From Fulvia fulva (Eukaryota; Ascomycota; Dothideomycetes; Mycosphaerellales; Mycosphaerellaceae), in contig NC_063013.1 in assembly GCF_020509005.1 (NCBI RefSeq), positions 6,882,001-6,946,000 of the forward strand: a stretch of 64,000 nt of DNA, in the 5' to 3' direction. The notes under the pieces were generated by a model. That model ran no database searches and was not told the DNA's origin. It saw only the letters and a list, made by a program, of their open reading frames with translations. Each line of letters opens with the position of its first letter. Position 1 is the first letter of the stretch. Position numbers and translations under genes: made by a program. Of the stretch, positions 1 through 12,002 are shown in pieces.

Positions 1-690
1 CGTTTCTTCGATAGCTTTAAACTATAACTAGTTAAAGTCGCTACCGACGAAGCTACTAACGAGCTCTAGTTTCTCTAGGTCGGAAAGGCGTCGTTTAATA
101 ATCTATTTCTTATTTAGGCTAATCTAGGCTCTAATAGACGATATCTAGTTAAGGCACTCGTCGTTCTAAGCGTTAGACTTTAGAACAGGGGGATCCCCTA
201 TCCTAGGTGCCTTACCTCTACTAGCTAGCTCGTTATATAGGCCGAAGTTATCTTCGTCTAGGTAGTCCGCCCTATCTATCTCCGCGTCGCTATCGCGGTT
301 AGGGCGGCGGTACGACCGAGTAGCTAGGGGTATAGCCTAAGTGGCCCTAAAAGTGTCGTTTAGGCTAGTAGGCTAAGCCGCGTAGTTATTGCCTAGGGCG
401 CGACTATAGGCTAGGCCCTCTCCGACTAGATAAGTAGCGAAACCTTACTAATCCGGTAGGTAATAACCGCCTTAATTAGGGTATTAGTTAGTGTCCTCTA
501 TACTAAAGGTTTAAGTAGCCCGCCCCGTTCGTAGGAGCTAAGATAAGGTTAGTAAGGTTACCTCACTTAGCTTTAGTACTAAGGTCCGACTGAGGCGTAA
601 GTTAGAGACTTATAGCTTAGGAGATTTACTTATAGGCTAATTTAACCTAATAGAAAGGCTGAAAGGAAGGGAAGCTACTAGATGTGAGAA
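1..690. mobile_element. RIP-degraded repeat, probably retroelement
   Basis: The stretch is full of TA, CTA and TAG and has stop codons in every frame, unlike the adjoining DNA. This is the look of CpA->TpA mutation by RIP on a once repeated sequence. A plus-strand reading has weak gag-like stretches, but no family can be named safely. The character ends near 690. Confidence 0.6.
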
Positions 691-2244
691 CCTTGGCGAG
701 TGTGAATCTGAGATACAGAAAAGCTACCTGAGAAAACTCTAAATACAAAGCTGAGCGCCAAGCCGGCGGTGTGTTCGGATAAGAACGTCACACCATAAGT
801 CGTGCGCCGTCATGTGACTGGACCCTGAGCGGGACCTTCCGACAATGCACAATCGATCATTCTCGCTGAGACCTTCCACAGCGACAAAATCGTGTACACC
901 CGAGCCACCCTCACCCAAAGTTCTGAGCTCGTATCCGATACGTGACACCACGATGGTGGTCAAGAGGACCTCGCGCCGGGCATCATTACCTCGCATCTGA
1001 CGATCGACGACAACCACTGCAGCGATGAGCGACGCGCGACTCCTCTTCCTCTGCGATTAGATTGCATATTCCGCTGCGGACGAATCGATGAGCGAATTGT
1101 CGCCAGTCAGAGGCAGAAACCGCTTGTACAGCCTCTTTCGATCTGCGACTACCCCCGGCATTGCACCCGAACCTCACTTCGTCTTATGTCGGAACGATGA
1201 GCAAGCGTTGCTCGATGTGGCATATGATTCGCAGATGCGAGAAGAGGTGGCACATAAATTAACCAAAAAGTATACCTCAGGTCGTGGTTGCTACAGATGA
1301 ATCTGCTGGATTAGGTACACAGACCTGGTGCCAGTCATGGAACGAGCATGCTGAGAGCCAACACAGCGAATGCCTTCGCTACAGACATGTAGCATCTACA
1401 GACTACAGGCAGGTCTCAGCAGAGGGTGCTATCGGCAAATACTCCTCGCGCCGGGCTTGGAACCTGTCGCTATCGCATCGACGCCATGAGCAGATGCGTG
1501 AAGGCTGAGCTTAGTCGGTCTTGTTCGCTGCCAGACCCGCCACTTTGACGCTGCCGGTAAGATTCAGTGTGGCACCCTCTTTGGATGTCACCAGTACAGG
1601 TACTTCGCGACCCCCGGACGAGCCGCAGACATGGTAGGGATCCCTGCGTTGGCCACGTTCCTCGTTCATCTCGTTCTCTCAAGCTCGTTGACGGCATCTG
1701 TCCAGCAATTCAAACCCGCAGCATGCTCCTATCCATATCGTTACACTAGCAAGTCTGCGCTCTCGACTGATTTGGCTGATGCTTGCCATTTTTTGCGAGG
1801 CTTATCACGATGTCGGGTTTGACTGTGGCCTCACCAACACAATCGGGTGCTTTCCATCCGGAGCAGGGTACCATCCGGTTCGTGCGCGGCTGTGATCATG
1901 CCGGGGCTGGGTGCTGACCTGTGATAATCCTACATATATGAGCGGCGCTGCCTTTGCGACTGGCCAATTCTCACTATCTCCACTAACAGCTCCGCTGCGG
2001 GTAAGTGCGAACGACTTGCATGCATAAACTGCAGCCTTGCGTACCAAGCTATAGCTGGGCACCCTTGAGAACTTGTCGCAACTCATTGATACCTCACTTC
2101 GCAGATATCATACTTGCCGCTGGACTGGAGCACAGTCATAGTGTGATTCCATCGTGAGGACCGGATTCTTATATCAGGACAAGGCCGATCTGTGGTCTGG
2201 ATGTGCTAGGTCCACTGTTCGGAAAGCAGTCCGACAACCCAAAG
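691..2244. other. No recognisable gene
   Basis: Ordinary base composition. Short open frames exist on both strands but none has a start context, family motif or matching splice sites. The last part is the presumed promoter of the ferritin-like gene at 2245. Confidence 0.5.
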
Positions 2245-3363
2245 ATGGCGATACGGACCACATTGACAGGGCTTGGACTCCTTGGCCTTTGTTCCGCGAT
2301 ACCAGCCTTACAGCCTCGACAGCTACCGGACCAACTACCAATCGTCGGCCAGTACGAGCCATATAATAAAGCACGCGGTCCGGAGCTGCCTACACCAGGC
2401 GATCTGACAGGGGCGACGCCAGCGAAGACTGGTGGACCCGCCACTGACGATGACATTCTGTACCAACAGCTTATGGCTGCAGAGTGGAGCGTCGTCAACT
2501 TTTACCCGAGAGCAGTGGAGATCTTCAAAGCGGATGACTTCACGCAACTCGGCTTCCCGAACACGACCTATGATCGCATCCAGGAGATCAGGAACAACGA
2601 AATCGGGCACGTCAACATCATGGCTGGCGTAAATTTCGATATTCTTCGAAAAGCTACGTCAATACTAATTCCATATCTGCAGTTGATCAGCGATGATGCC
2701 GTCAAACCAGGTCCCTGCAACTACACACACAACTTCACCTCACCCGTCGAGTTTCTTGCCATGCAAACCACCATAGAAGCCGGCGGCACTGCATTCCTCC
2801 CCGGCCTCATCTCCGAAGCAGACACAAAAGATGGACAATCGACCTTGGCTGCTCTCACGGAAGTTGAGATTCGCCATAACAGCTGGTCTTTGATCGATAT
2901 CTGGAAGTCCAACCCTTTTTCTGGTCCAGCTGACACTCGTTACCCGTACCCGCTCCAAATTCTCTCCGGTACTGGCGGCTTCATTGTACCCGGCTCCTGT
3001 CCGGAAGAAAACCCACCATTCCCAAGGCCTGAGATTGTCAAGCGCGTCATGGCGATCGATAGGACGAAGAGCAAAGGTCGACCGGGTGAGGAGATTGAGC
3101 TCAGCTTCCCGGTCCCGCAACTGCAGCCGCAATTTGAGGATGGCAAGGAGTATTTTGCGGTCTTCTTCCATGCGCTGAGCAATATTACTTGCGCCTACGA
3201 TGTACAGAAGAAGACAGCGACTGTGCCGGACGCGTTCGACAAGGAAAAGGGGGTGATCATAGTTGTCATTGCTGATGAGCCTGGAGCTCCGGACGAGGAC
3301 AGCGTCATTGCGGGACCGCTATTGATGTTGCAGCAGCCTGCGAGCTTGGTCGAGATGATGTAG
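2245..3363 (+). CDS. Secreted ferritin-like (Rds1-type) protein
   Basis: Predicted 354-residue protein with one intron, 2629-2682 (54 nt, GTAAAT donor, TACTAAT branch, CTGCAG acceptor). The intron is in frame, so the unspliced frame also stays open. Splicing joins a helix ending HVNIMAG to LISDDAVKPGPC, which restores the usual continuity of the family. The ATG at 2245 (AAAGATGG) gives a signal peptide (TLTGLGLLGLCSAIPA). An upstream in-frame ATG at 2203 would put 14 polar residues before it and is less likely. Ferritin-like helices carry Glu/His motifs (AAEWS, NEIGH, TTIEAGG, EVEIRH). Relatives are stress-response proteins of the Rds1 group in fungi; metal binding is expected from the family but unproven. 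Several N-glycosylation sites (NTT, NYT, NFT, NIT) fit secretion. Confidence 0.85.
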   Translation: MAIRTTLTGLGLLGLCSAIPALQPRQLPDQLPIVGQYEPYNKARGPELPTPGDLTGATPAKTGGPATDDDILYQQLMAAEWSVVNFYPRAVEIFKADDFTQLGFPNTTYDRIQEIRNNEIGHVNIMAGVNFDILRKATSILIPYLQLISDDAVKPGPCNYTHNFTSPVEFLAMQTTIEAGGTAFLPGLISEADTKDGQSTLAALTEVEIRHNSWSLIDIWKSNPFSGPADTRYPYPLQILSGTGGFIVPGSCPEENPPFPRPEIVKRVMAIDRTKSKGRPGEEIELSFPVPQLQPQFEDGKEYFAVFFHALSNITCAYDVQKKTATVPDAFDKEKGVIIVVIADEPGAPDEDSVIAGPLLMLQQPASLVEMM

Positions 3364-3450
3364 ACGGGAAGTCAAGCACAATCTCATGGCTTCGACGGTC
3401 TTTTCTAGAGTCAATCACTAATAGAAGGTGGGGCACAAGACGGAAAAAGC

Positions 3451-3465
3451 GAATTTGCATGTGAT
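3451..3465 (+). promoter_or_regulatory. Shared upstream element, array copy 1
   Basis: GAATTTGCATGTGAT about 115 nt before the ATG at 3580. The same core precedes every member of the array. Function unknown; promoter or 5' leader element is an inference from position. Confidence 0.5.
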
Positions 3466-3579
3466 GAACGCGACTGTCCAATATGGCTTCTTCGCGCATT
3501 CATTTCTTGGCGCTTCTCATCTTTCGACTTCAACTCCACTACACACACTCAATCACCACCTCCACGATACACGATCAAG

Positions 3580-4076
3580 ATGGTGACCGAGGACCGTGTC
3601 AACTCCGATCACGAAAACGAGGCAGAATCTGCCAAGGTCATGGTCAGTACCATCTCCTGATGACATTTCCAGGACTGAACATGCCACTGATGCTACATTA
3701 GCACTTCCGCCTACTCGACCTTCCAGACGAGCTCTGGAGCAAGATCGGAAAGCTCTTTATTCAAGACACCCCGATACTCGCGGACGAGATCACGGACGCA
3801 GTTAGGATTCGATCGCGCATGTCTGAGCATTTCATGCAGCCGCTCATTACACGTACATGCAGGGTCTTGCGTGCGGAACTACTTCCTCTCTATTGTCAGA
3901 CCAGGGTGTTTTCCTACGCATTTGAACTTTCGGAGTCGGACGAACTTGGCAGATGGGTCAAGGCCATAGGACCAGACAACAGAGGGCTGGTGCGCGGGCT
4001 GGATGTGACTGAATCTTTACCTTGGAGCCGGGAAATCAGCCAGCCTACGCTTGCGGCTCGAATGAGGCTCGAATGA
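3580..4076 (+). CDS. F-box-like small protein, array copy 1
   Basis: Two exons, 3580-3642 and 3702-4076, give 145 residues. The 59-nt intron has donor GTCAGT, branch ACTGAAC and acceptor TTAG. Exon 1 is a polar leader. Exon 2 opens with FRLLDLPDELWSKIGKL, an F-box-like helix pair, followed by ITRTCRVLRAELLPLYC, the conserved second block of a very large fungal F-box-like family. A later block reads WVKAIGPDNRGLVRG. In copies 3 and 5 the gap between the first two blocks is longer. F-box-like proteins usually act as substrate adaptors of SCF ubiquitin ligases, but this family is mostly uncharacterised and the box is short. Same strand and exon layout as the next four copies, so it arose by tandem duplication. 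Confidence 0.75.
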
Positions 4077-4318
4077 GAAGCCAGTGGGGCGTCGATGTTG
4101 CTTTGGAAGAAAAAGGGTGGGATGAAGGCGAGGTGACTTATAACGCGAGGTTCTTGTCGTGAACAGGGACCATGAACCAAACCAGGCATGTTGCAAAAGA
4201 GGGCTCGGTGTGGGGCCTCCTCGAACCAGACACATGACTGTCTGGCGAGGAGCTTCGCCAGTAGTCAACATCGATTAGACATTCGGTGAACGCAGATCAG
4301 TATCGCGGGTTTCGAAGT

Positions 4319-4330
4319 ATTTGCATGTGA
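4319..4330 (+). promoter_or_regulatory. Shared upstream element, array copy 2
   Basis: ATTTGCATGTGA about 114 nt before the ATG of the broken copy at 4444. Same core as upstream of the other copies. Confidence 0.45.
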
Positions 4331-4443
4331 GTAATGAAAATCTTGAAGTGCTGCTCATGTGCCTTTCTGGCCGACGAGCTTACAGTCTCGAGATTATCTT
4401 TGGCAATCCACTCCCTAGCATTCTACATCCTACTCGAGCAAGC

Positions 4444-5123
4444 ATGGCTGGGAAGCAAGCTATCAGAGCTAAGCGCTCCCGAGATGGCAATACCAAGGCT
4501 GAAGTCAAGGTCAGTCTCGTCAGGTGCTTCTAACGGTTCAACGTGGTACTAAATTAGATGTAGCCCTTCCGCCTCTTCGACCTGCCACCGAAACTCTGAG
4601 CACCATCGGCAAGCTGGTCATAGATGCCACCCCGATCTGTGATGATGTCGCAATCGGCTCCATCGGCTCGGCAACACAAGAGTCTCGTGCGGCCGGCCTT
4701 AGTACGACGACCCGCGTCCTACCGTCGACCCAGCAGATGAATATGACTTATCGATGCTGAGCACGGGCATGTTGCTCGAGTATAGCTAACATCTGTCTGT
4801 CATGATAGCCTCCTATCAGTCGCGCCTGCAGGATCCTCCGGGAAGAGCTGCTACCATACTACTACCGCACCGGAGTACGCATCGACATTGGCCAGCTCGG
4901 CACCCGTACCGACTGTATTGGAACATGACTTAGGGCTATAGGACCCGAGAACAGACGCCAAGTGGCACCGATACACGTTCGCCGCTCGCACTGGACCAGG
5001 TGGGGATTGCAACAGTGGACGTCCGATATGGAGCTCAAGAGGACCTATGGCAAACGCTTGCAAAAGCACTGGAAGGTCTCGGGGTCAGGGTATATGAGTC
5101 AAGTCGCGAATAGATGGGAGTAG
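4444..5123 (+). pseudogene. F-box-like protein, array copy 2, broken
   Basis: Exon 1 is 4444-4509 (22 codons, donor GTCAGT). The acceptor at 4562-4563 leads into FRLFDLPPKL, then TGA at the position where the other copies have the conserved Trp (TGG->TGA). The rest of the family signature is still readable in pieces: a C-terminal ISRACRILREELLPYYYRTG block near 4810-4870, a further stop near 4925, and LRAIGPENRRQV after it. The multiple stops make this a decayed paralogue. The G->A change is RIP-like but also a common transition. Confidence 0.75.
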
Positions 5124-5161
5124 TCATGTTGCTGTAAGAAGGGGCGTTTGGCAGGAAACGA

Positions 5162-5174
5162 AATTTGCATGTGA
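5162..5174 (+). promoter_or_regulatory. Shared upstream element, array copy 3
   Basis: AATTTGCATGTGA about 150 nt before the ATG at 5323; identical core to copy 1. Confidence 0.45.
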
Positions 5175-5322
5175 CTACCCGCTTCTTCTCGACGACTCGA
5201 GGGGTTGTTTTACTAGCGGCACTTTCGAAGTGGGTCCACGAATTCCACTTTACGTGCGCGATGCACTTAAGAGCACATACTCCACCTACTTTGACAAACA
5301 CCATCCTCATCGTGCCAGCATC

Positions 5323-5973
5323 ATGGCGAAGAAGCACCGTCCAAAAGCAAAGCGCTACCCAGAAGTCAAGGTCAGCATATCCACTTCCACATTTTCCATT
5401 GTAGCATTCAACTCACCATGTTAACAGCCCTTTCGCCTTCTGGACCTACCACCAGAGATCTGGTCCAAGATCGGAATGATGGCCATAGAAGACACGCCTC
5501 CTTGCACCAACGCCTCGATCGCTAGCGCCAAGTCGCCGCCGACACGACACCGCACATTCAAGTCGAGCAGCCCCGACATCCCGACTCCCGCCATACAGAT
5601 CACATGCAATCTCTCCGTCCCACTCACCAGTCAACAGCCTCCCATCACCCGAGTCTGCAGAGTCCTCCGCGAGGAGCTACTATCGCAATACTACAGAACG
5701 AAGGTCAGGCTCTCCCTCGTATACTACGACGCCGAAGCAAGCACCATGGGCAAATGGCTCAGATCTATCGGGCCCGAGAATCGACGCTTGGTCAATCGCG
5801 TTGGTATTGCTTTGAGTCCGTGGGAGTGCTCCGTGCCTCATGGCCCGGAGGGTGCCGGGGCCTTGGAGCAAATGCTGAAGAGGGATTGGAAGGTCGATGT
5901 CGAAATCGAGCTCGGCCCGTCGACTAGAACTTGGTTCCCAAGGACAAGGAGAGGCAACATTGAGTTGTTGTAA
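5323..5973 (+). CDS. F-box-like small protein, array copy 3
   Basis: Exons 5323-5370 and 5428-5973 with a 57-nt intron (GTCAGC...TTAACAG) give 197 residues. Exon 1 encodes a short lysine-rich leader (MAKKHRPKAKRYPEVK), possibly a nuclear localisation signal. Exon 2 starts FRLLDLPPEIWSKIGMMA, the F-box-like block, followed by a Ser/Pro/Thr-rich linker of about 50 residues, then ITRVCRVLREELLSQYYRT and WLRSIGPENRRLV. The C-terminus has basic and acidic stretches. Intact, so probably functional. Nearest relatives in the window are copies 5 and 1. A role as ubiquitin-ligase adaptor is inferred from the F-box-like block only. Confidence 0.75.
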
Positions 5974-6111
5974 ACGACACGAGTGAAGGAGGTGCTCGGA
6001 TTCTCGCCATTGGATGACAGAGGCGCTGAGATGCACGAGGCTAGGAGTGTACTGCAAGGTGATATACTGAGGCTCCTTGCGTACAGCCTTCGCTCGTGAT
6101 CGATTGCAGGT

Positions 6112-6123
6112 GAATCTGCATGT
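6112..6123 (+). promoter_or_regulatory. Shared upstream element, array copy 4 (degenerate)
   Basis: GAATCTGCATGT about 120 nt before the ATG at 6245; one or two changes from the core seen in the other copies. Confidence 0.35.
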
Positions 6124-6244
6124 CTTTAGTGCAGCTCTAAAACTGGTTCCTTGACGCTCTCCTCTTCCACGCGATGTCCTGTAAACTTGATTCCACAACT
6201 ACAGACACAGCCACCACTTCCCTCACCTTTTCACCCCAACCAAC

Positions 6245-6759
6245 ATGGCCAGGAAGAACCGCTCCAAAGCGAAGTCTTGCGCCGAAGTAGATACTGTCGA
6301 GGTCAAGGTCAATATCCACATGAATGTGTCGCTCAGCGATGACACTCACTGAACACCAGCCTTTCCGCCTCTTCGATCTATCACCGGAGCTGTGGGAGCA
6401 AGATCGGGAAGCTGGTAATTCTCGATGCCCCCTACTGCCAGGAGGTCAATATCACAGAAGCCATGCAGCCGCCACGTAGACGTCCCTGCTAGAGTCACTC
6501 GCGCTCCCAAGCTCCGTCCATAGTTCCATCACTTATCCAGCAACTACCCATTACTCGAGATTGCAAAATGCTCAGGGAGGAACTGCTGCCCTTCTATTAC
6601 AACGCCAGAGTTATCATTGACATCCTGAAGTCCGGGCCTCACTCGGGATCCCTAGGAAAGTTGCTCAAAGCTATCAGCTCTCAGAAACGGCGTGCTATTG
6701 GCAGAGTAGCGGGTTGGGTTACCTATTGCGCAGCGCCAGACACCGGAGGATTCGAATGA
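6245..6759 (+). pseudogene. F-box-like protein, array copy 4, broken
   Basis: Exon 1 is 6245-6307 (21 codons, Lys/Arg-rich). The acceptor at 6358-6359 leads into FRLFDLSPELW. One extra G in the run near 6393-6396 (TGTGGGAGC where the other copies have CTGTGGAGC) shifts the frame immediately after the F-box Trp. Further stops follow before the second family block, which resumes in another frame as ITRDCKMLREELLPFYYNA and ends at the TGA at 6757-6759. A decayed paralogue; the exon 1/intron layout is identical to its neighbours. Confidence 0.72.
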
Positions 6760-7004
6760 GGCGAAGACATCTCAGCAGTGGCTTGATTATGTTGGGGAAT
6801 GGACTTACAAATTGAGAGCCTCGAGCTTCCAACGTGTGGGCCTTTGCGCTGGCTTAAGGTTGAGATGTTGTGAATGTGGCGGCGGTGGGCAGGCCTTTGA
6901 GACGAGACGGCGCTTCCTTTGCTTTGGGTTGATACTGTCACAGGGTAGTACGAAGGATTCTAGGTGGAATCGTGTAGCCATCCACATTCGTGAGCGCTGG
7001 AAGT

Positions 7005-7020
7005 GAATTTGCGTGTGATT
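7005..7020 (+). promoter_or_regulatory. Shared upstream element, array copy 5
   Basis: GAATTTGCGTGTGATT about 115 nt before the ATG at 7134. The same core with one A->G change; the following AGCGCGA also resembles copy 1. Confidence 0.45.
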
Positions 7021-7133
7021 AGCGCGATTTCAAAGTGGCTCTGTCCGAGTTCTCGTGCTCATGCGACTTTGACCCGGCTTCAACTTCACTTATCGCAACA
7101 CATACAAAGTCACGTCCATCCAAGTTAGCCAAC

Positions 7134-7817
7134 ATGGCGAAGAAGAAGAAACGCGCCAAAGCGAAGAAGTATGATGAGGTCGAGTCCGTCAAGCCGCCCA
7201 AGCCATTAAAAAATGTCGAGCCAGCCAAGTCTACGAAGGTCAGTCAGCTTCGACATCGCTGCTTGTATGTCCCTCGACTTGCCAGCTAAACACTGACCAC
7301 AACCCAGTCCTTCCGCCTCCCCGACCTGCCACCCGAGCTGTGGAGCAAGATCGGAAAGATGGCCGTCCTGGACGCACCTTGCTGTTGGACGGAGACCATC
7401 GGCTGCGTTGCGCAGCCACCACGACGAGCACGTACCAAGGCCATCCGGTCCTCGAACATCCCCGTGCCTGCCGCCAGACAGCGACCACCCATCACGCGAG
7501 TCTGCAAAGTGCTTCGCGAGGAGCTCCTAGCATTTCACTACAGCAATCACATGCGGCTCTTTATCTACGACACGGGCACCCAATTTGGAACCATCGGTAA
7601 GTGGCTTCGGGCAATAGGAGCAGAGAACAGGCGGGCTCTCGGCGAGGTGACGATTTGTATCTGGTGGGGTATGCCCCTTCACCCTCTGGTGCACGACGGG
7701 GGCGGTACGGCTTTCGAGAAGTGGATGAAGAAGCACTGGAGGATCGACCTTAGGGCCAAGAGCTGCCAGATCCTCAAGTCGATTATTGGAGATATCGTCA
7801 AGTTCGGACTGCTGTGA
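7134..7817 (+). CDS. F-box-like small protein, array copy 5
   Basis: Exons 7134-7238 and 7308-7817 with a 69-nt intron (GTCAGT...CCCAG) give 204 residues. The leader is the longest and most basic of the array (MAKKKKRAKAKKYDEVE), a likely nuclear localisation signal. It is followed by FRLPDLPPELWSKIGKMA, a linker, ITRVCKVLREELLAFHYSN, WLRAIGAENRRALG and a basic C-terminal block (KHWRIDLRAKSCQ). Intact. The four other copies lie upstream in the same orientation at roughly 0.9-1 kb spacing, so unequal crossing-over is the likely origin. Confidence 0.77.
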
Positions 7818-8130
7818 GCAGGACGCACCGTCCTCGAGGAGCAGGACTGCATCAATTGAGTGCCCGGTAGCTGTCATCTCCGACAAACCTGTGGCGCGAG
7901 GTCCTTAGCAAAACGGCGGCTTGTAATCTTACCTCTGCGTTTGGTCAGTGCCATGACTGAAAGATCAGAGCTAGCGGAGTACAAGCATTGCTTTCATACC
8001 TCTATTTCTCTAATCGATTGAGTTGGTCATTATCATCGTAGCTCGCGTTGGCTATGCACATCGAGCGTTTCCCTTCGTTCTCTGTTCCGTCAAGTGCATG
8101 AGGCTGTCGGTTCGAACCTTGACCACGACT

Positions 8131-8775
8131 CTATCCTCTCGCCGCCGAGTTACCCCTCAACTTCTGTATCAGCTCATCACAAGCCTCCATATCCGCCGCA
8201 TCGATCCCCTGCTTCCTCGTCCACACACTATCCGGCAAGCTCTTTTCCAACTCATCCATTCCCGGCTGGAAATTCCTCACAGTACTACTCAACGCACTGA
8301 TCGCCTTCTTCCTCACCGCCAAGTTTTCATCCTCCACTGCCAACTTCGCAAGCTTCGGCACAGCGCCCATCGACAGCAACTTCTCCTGACTCTTGATGTT
8401 GTTCTGCACCGCGGTGCTGCAACACGCCGCGGCATGTCTCCGCATCTCTGGCTCTTCGTTGTCGAGCTGTTGGATGACAGGTGGCCAGAGACCCATGGGC
8501 TCCATATTGTTTGCGTTGTCGATGTTCTCGATGAGTTGTTCGAAGTTGTCCCATGCTATTAGCTTGTTGTCGAGGTCGATCTGGTCTGTGGGTGCGACGA
8601 TTGCGGTCATGGCGTCGCGCATGCGGTCTGCGTCGGAGGGACCGCCCATGAGCTCGTTGATCATTTCTTGGGTGATGCCTTTGGACGGGTCGCGTCGCTG
8701 GTCGGCTGGTGCGTTGACGGAGTTCTCGGTGCTCCATTGGAGGAGTTGGTTGAGGGATTCTTTCTGGCCTGCCAT
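8131..8775 (-). CDS. FES1: Hsp70 nucleotide exchange factor Fes1
   Basis: Single exon, 214 residues, the usual size for fungal Fes1. The N-terminus (ESLNQLLQWSTENS, then GITQEMINELMGGPSDA) is the Fes1 domain. The rest forms armadillo-like helices (NNMEPMGLWPPVIQQL, MRRHAAACCSTAVQNN, AVRKKAISALSSTVRN). Fes1 and its animal relative HspBP1 bind the ATPase domain of cytosolic Hsp70 and release ADP, so clients are freed for folding or degradation. The gene stands alone, divergent from actin. The coding strand changes from C-rich to G-rich codons toward its 3' end, as in several other genes here. Confidence 0.93.
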   Translation of the reverse strand: MAGQKESLNQLLQWSTENSVNAPADQRRDPSKGITQEMINELMGGPSDADRMRDAMTAIVAPTDQIDLDNKLIAWDNFEQLIENIDNANNMEPMGLWPPVIQQLDNEEPEMRRHAAACCSTAVQNNIKSQEKLLSMGAVPKLAKLAVEDENLAVRKKAISALSSTVRNFQPGMDELEKSLPDSVWTRKQGIDAADMEACDELIQKLRGNSAARG

Positions 8776-9776
8776 GTCGATGTCTGTTGTTTCTCTGGTT
8801 GATCTCTGATGTTTCGCTGCAGTAGAGTGTAGTGTAGTTATGCAAGTTGTGCCGCGAACAAAGGAGCGATATCATTCACCTCTGCTGATGACAGAATTTC
8901 TCCTTACCAATCTAGCCCCTTCTGGCAGTTTCGACGCCAAAACGTGTTCGTGCCTGAGGCGTTGAGGCGCCGAGAAGTACGGGATGCTGTAGAACGCGTC
9001 CCGTCTATGTTGCCTGCAAGCGTTTATGTCTTCGAGCTCAGATATGTTGTCTCGCTGACGTTGCCAGCAGGAACATGTCTTGGTAGCCGTTGGGAGGACG
9101 CTGCAGGTGGCGATGGTGGGGCAGATCGCGGGGCATGGAGCTAAGCGAAACTTTGCGAGTCGGTGGTTGGGTGGCTGCCCAAAGAACGCACATCAGAATT
9201 CATCGTGCTGGCGAGGGATGACATTCGGCTTGAAGGGGGTGGGTGTTGGTGCGTGCCATACCGCAGCAAAGCGTGTGCTTCAGCCGCAGTCGCCCCCATC
9301 GACACTGCCTCGAGCTGTGCCGTTCTGGCTCAACCGCAAGGCAGTCATTGGGGAGGGTCATCAGGGTCTTGGCGATATTACGCGTACTGGGGCCAGACAT
9401 CATACATGATATGAAAGCGCACTCGATCTCAGGCAGCACGATGAGAGTAGTAAAAGCAGTTGCAGTGCATACCTTCTCGATAACTGTATTGTCTCCATCA
9501 ATCGTCTTCCAACCCGGAACTCCCGATCTCCTTCGTCAAGGTCTGGGCATACCCTAGCGCCACTTCTCGATTGAGGCTTAGTTTTTTGGTCCGAGCGGCC
9601 ACCTTCACCTTCCCTTAGAATCGGCTTCCTCACCGCACACCACAGCCAACCCAACTCCGCCCTCCCATCACCCATCCTTGCACGAGCAAGTACACCCTCC
9701 ACTACTACATTCGTGAGGCCAGCAGAGCATCTCACGACCCTTCACTCGTCTTCAACACCCTCACACAACCGCCACC
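8776..9776. other. Divergent promoter region, FES1/actin
   Basis: No gene motifs. The final 150 nt are pyrimidine-rich with CACCCTC/CACAACC runs and end in GCCACCATGG, typical of the leader of a highly expressed fungal gene such as actin. Confidence 0.55.
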
Positions 9777-11312
<1,536 letters not shown>

Positions 11313-12002
11313 GCGCATCATTACGGCAATTGTTCAAGGCATGGAGCACGCGGTACGTGCAGGGCTGGTGGCGCTGCAGCAGAAGACCGGCTTTTTAGGA
11401 CCAAGCGCAATCGGTGCAACGTTGACAGTAGGAGTGGGCGAGCGCGCTTGGTGTGGGTCTCATGTTAGCAGGATGTAGCACTCTAGGCGGGCGTTTTCAC
11501 GTGCTTGACTAGCTCGAGCATCTGCTACTAGACTACAGCTAGTTGTGTGTGCGATGTATGCCACTATGGCGAGATGACAAAATTGCAGCACTTGTTCCCT
11601 TTCTATACCCAATTGCCCTTGATCAGAGTCTCGGTCGTGCGTTCGTGCTGAATTTGGTGAATCTTGTTGACACCGCACTTCGTTCACACATCACATAATG
11701 ACCATCCCATACTCAGAGCAGTGCACCTGGTCCTACGCATGCAGCTCGCAGTTGACCGTTATTCTAGTCGCGCTGTACGGCTGGTAGAGCACCTACATGT
11801 ACCTGCAGATCTGAAGACTGGTGTAAGAGTCGCCTTCTGCCAGAAAACACTGGGTCAAGTACACACTCTTGCCTTCCCCTCATACATCTTCTCCCAGGCG
11901 CTACTCTACATCTGACTCACAGTGGCTGCCAAAGCTCTTCGACCTTTGCGACCGTTTCCGCCACAGGCCACTGCTCTCCGCCACCGCCGCTCGCTTGCTA
12001 CA
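11313..12002. other. Actin 3' region and next promoter
   Basis: No recognisable gene. 11923-12002 is open in the frame of the next gene and encodes an Arg-rich stretch; it follows a plausible acceptor (CTGACTCACAG at 11912-11922), so part of it may be coding in a longer isoform. Confidence 0.45.

Noticed and set aside
1805..2086. 93-codon minus-strand frame
   Set aside because: No family motif, no start context; low-complexity composition suggests chance.
8100..8125. GGTTCGAACC, like the B box of a tRNA gene
   Set aside because: No A box at a suitable distance and no cloverleaf could be drawn on either strand.
11922..12002. Start of the DAO-type enzyme at GTG 11922
   Set aside because: Eukaryotic nuclear genes start at ATG; 12003 is used, with an upstream exon kept as an alternative.
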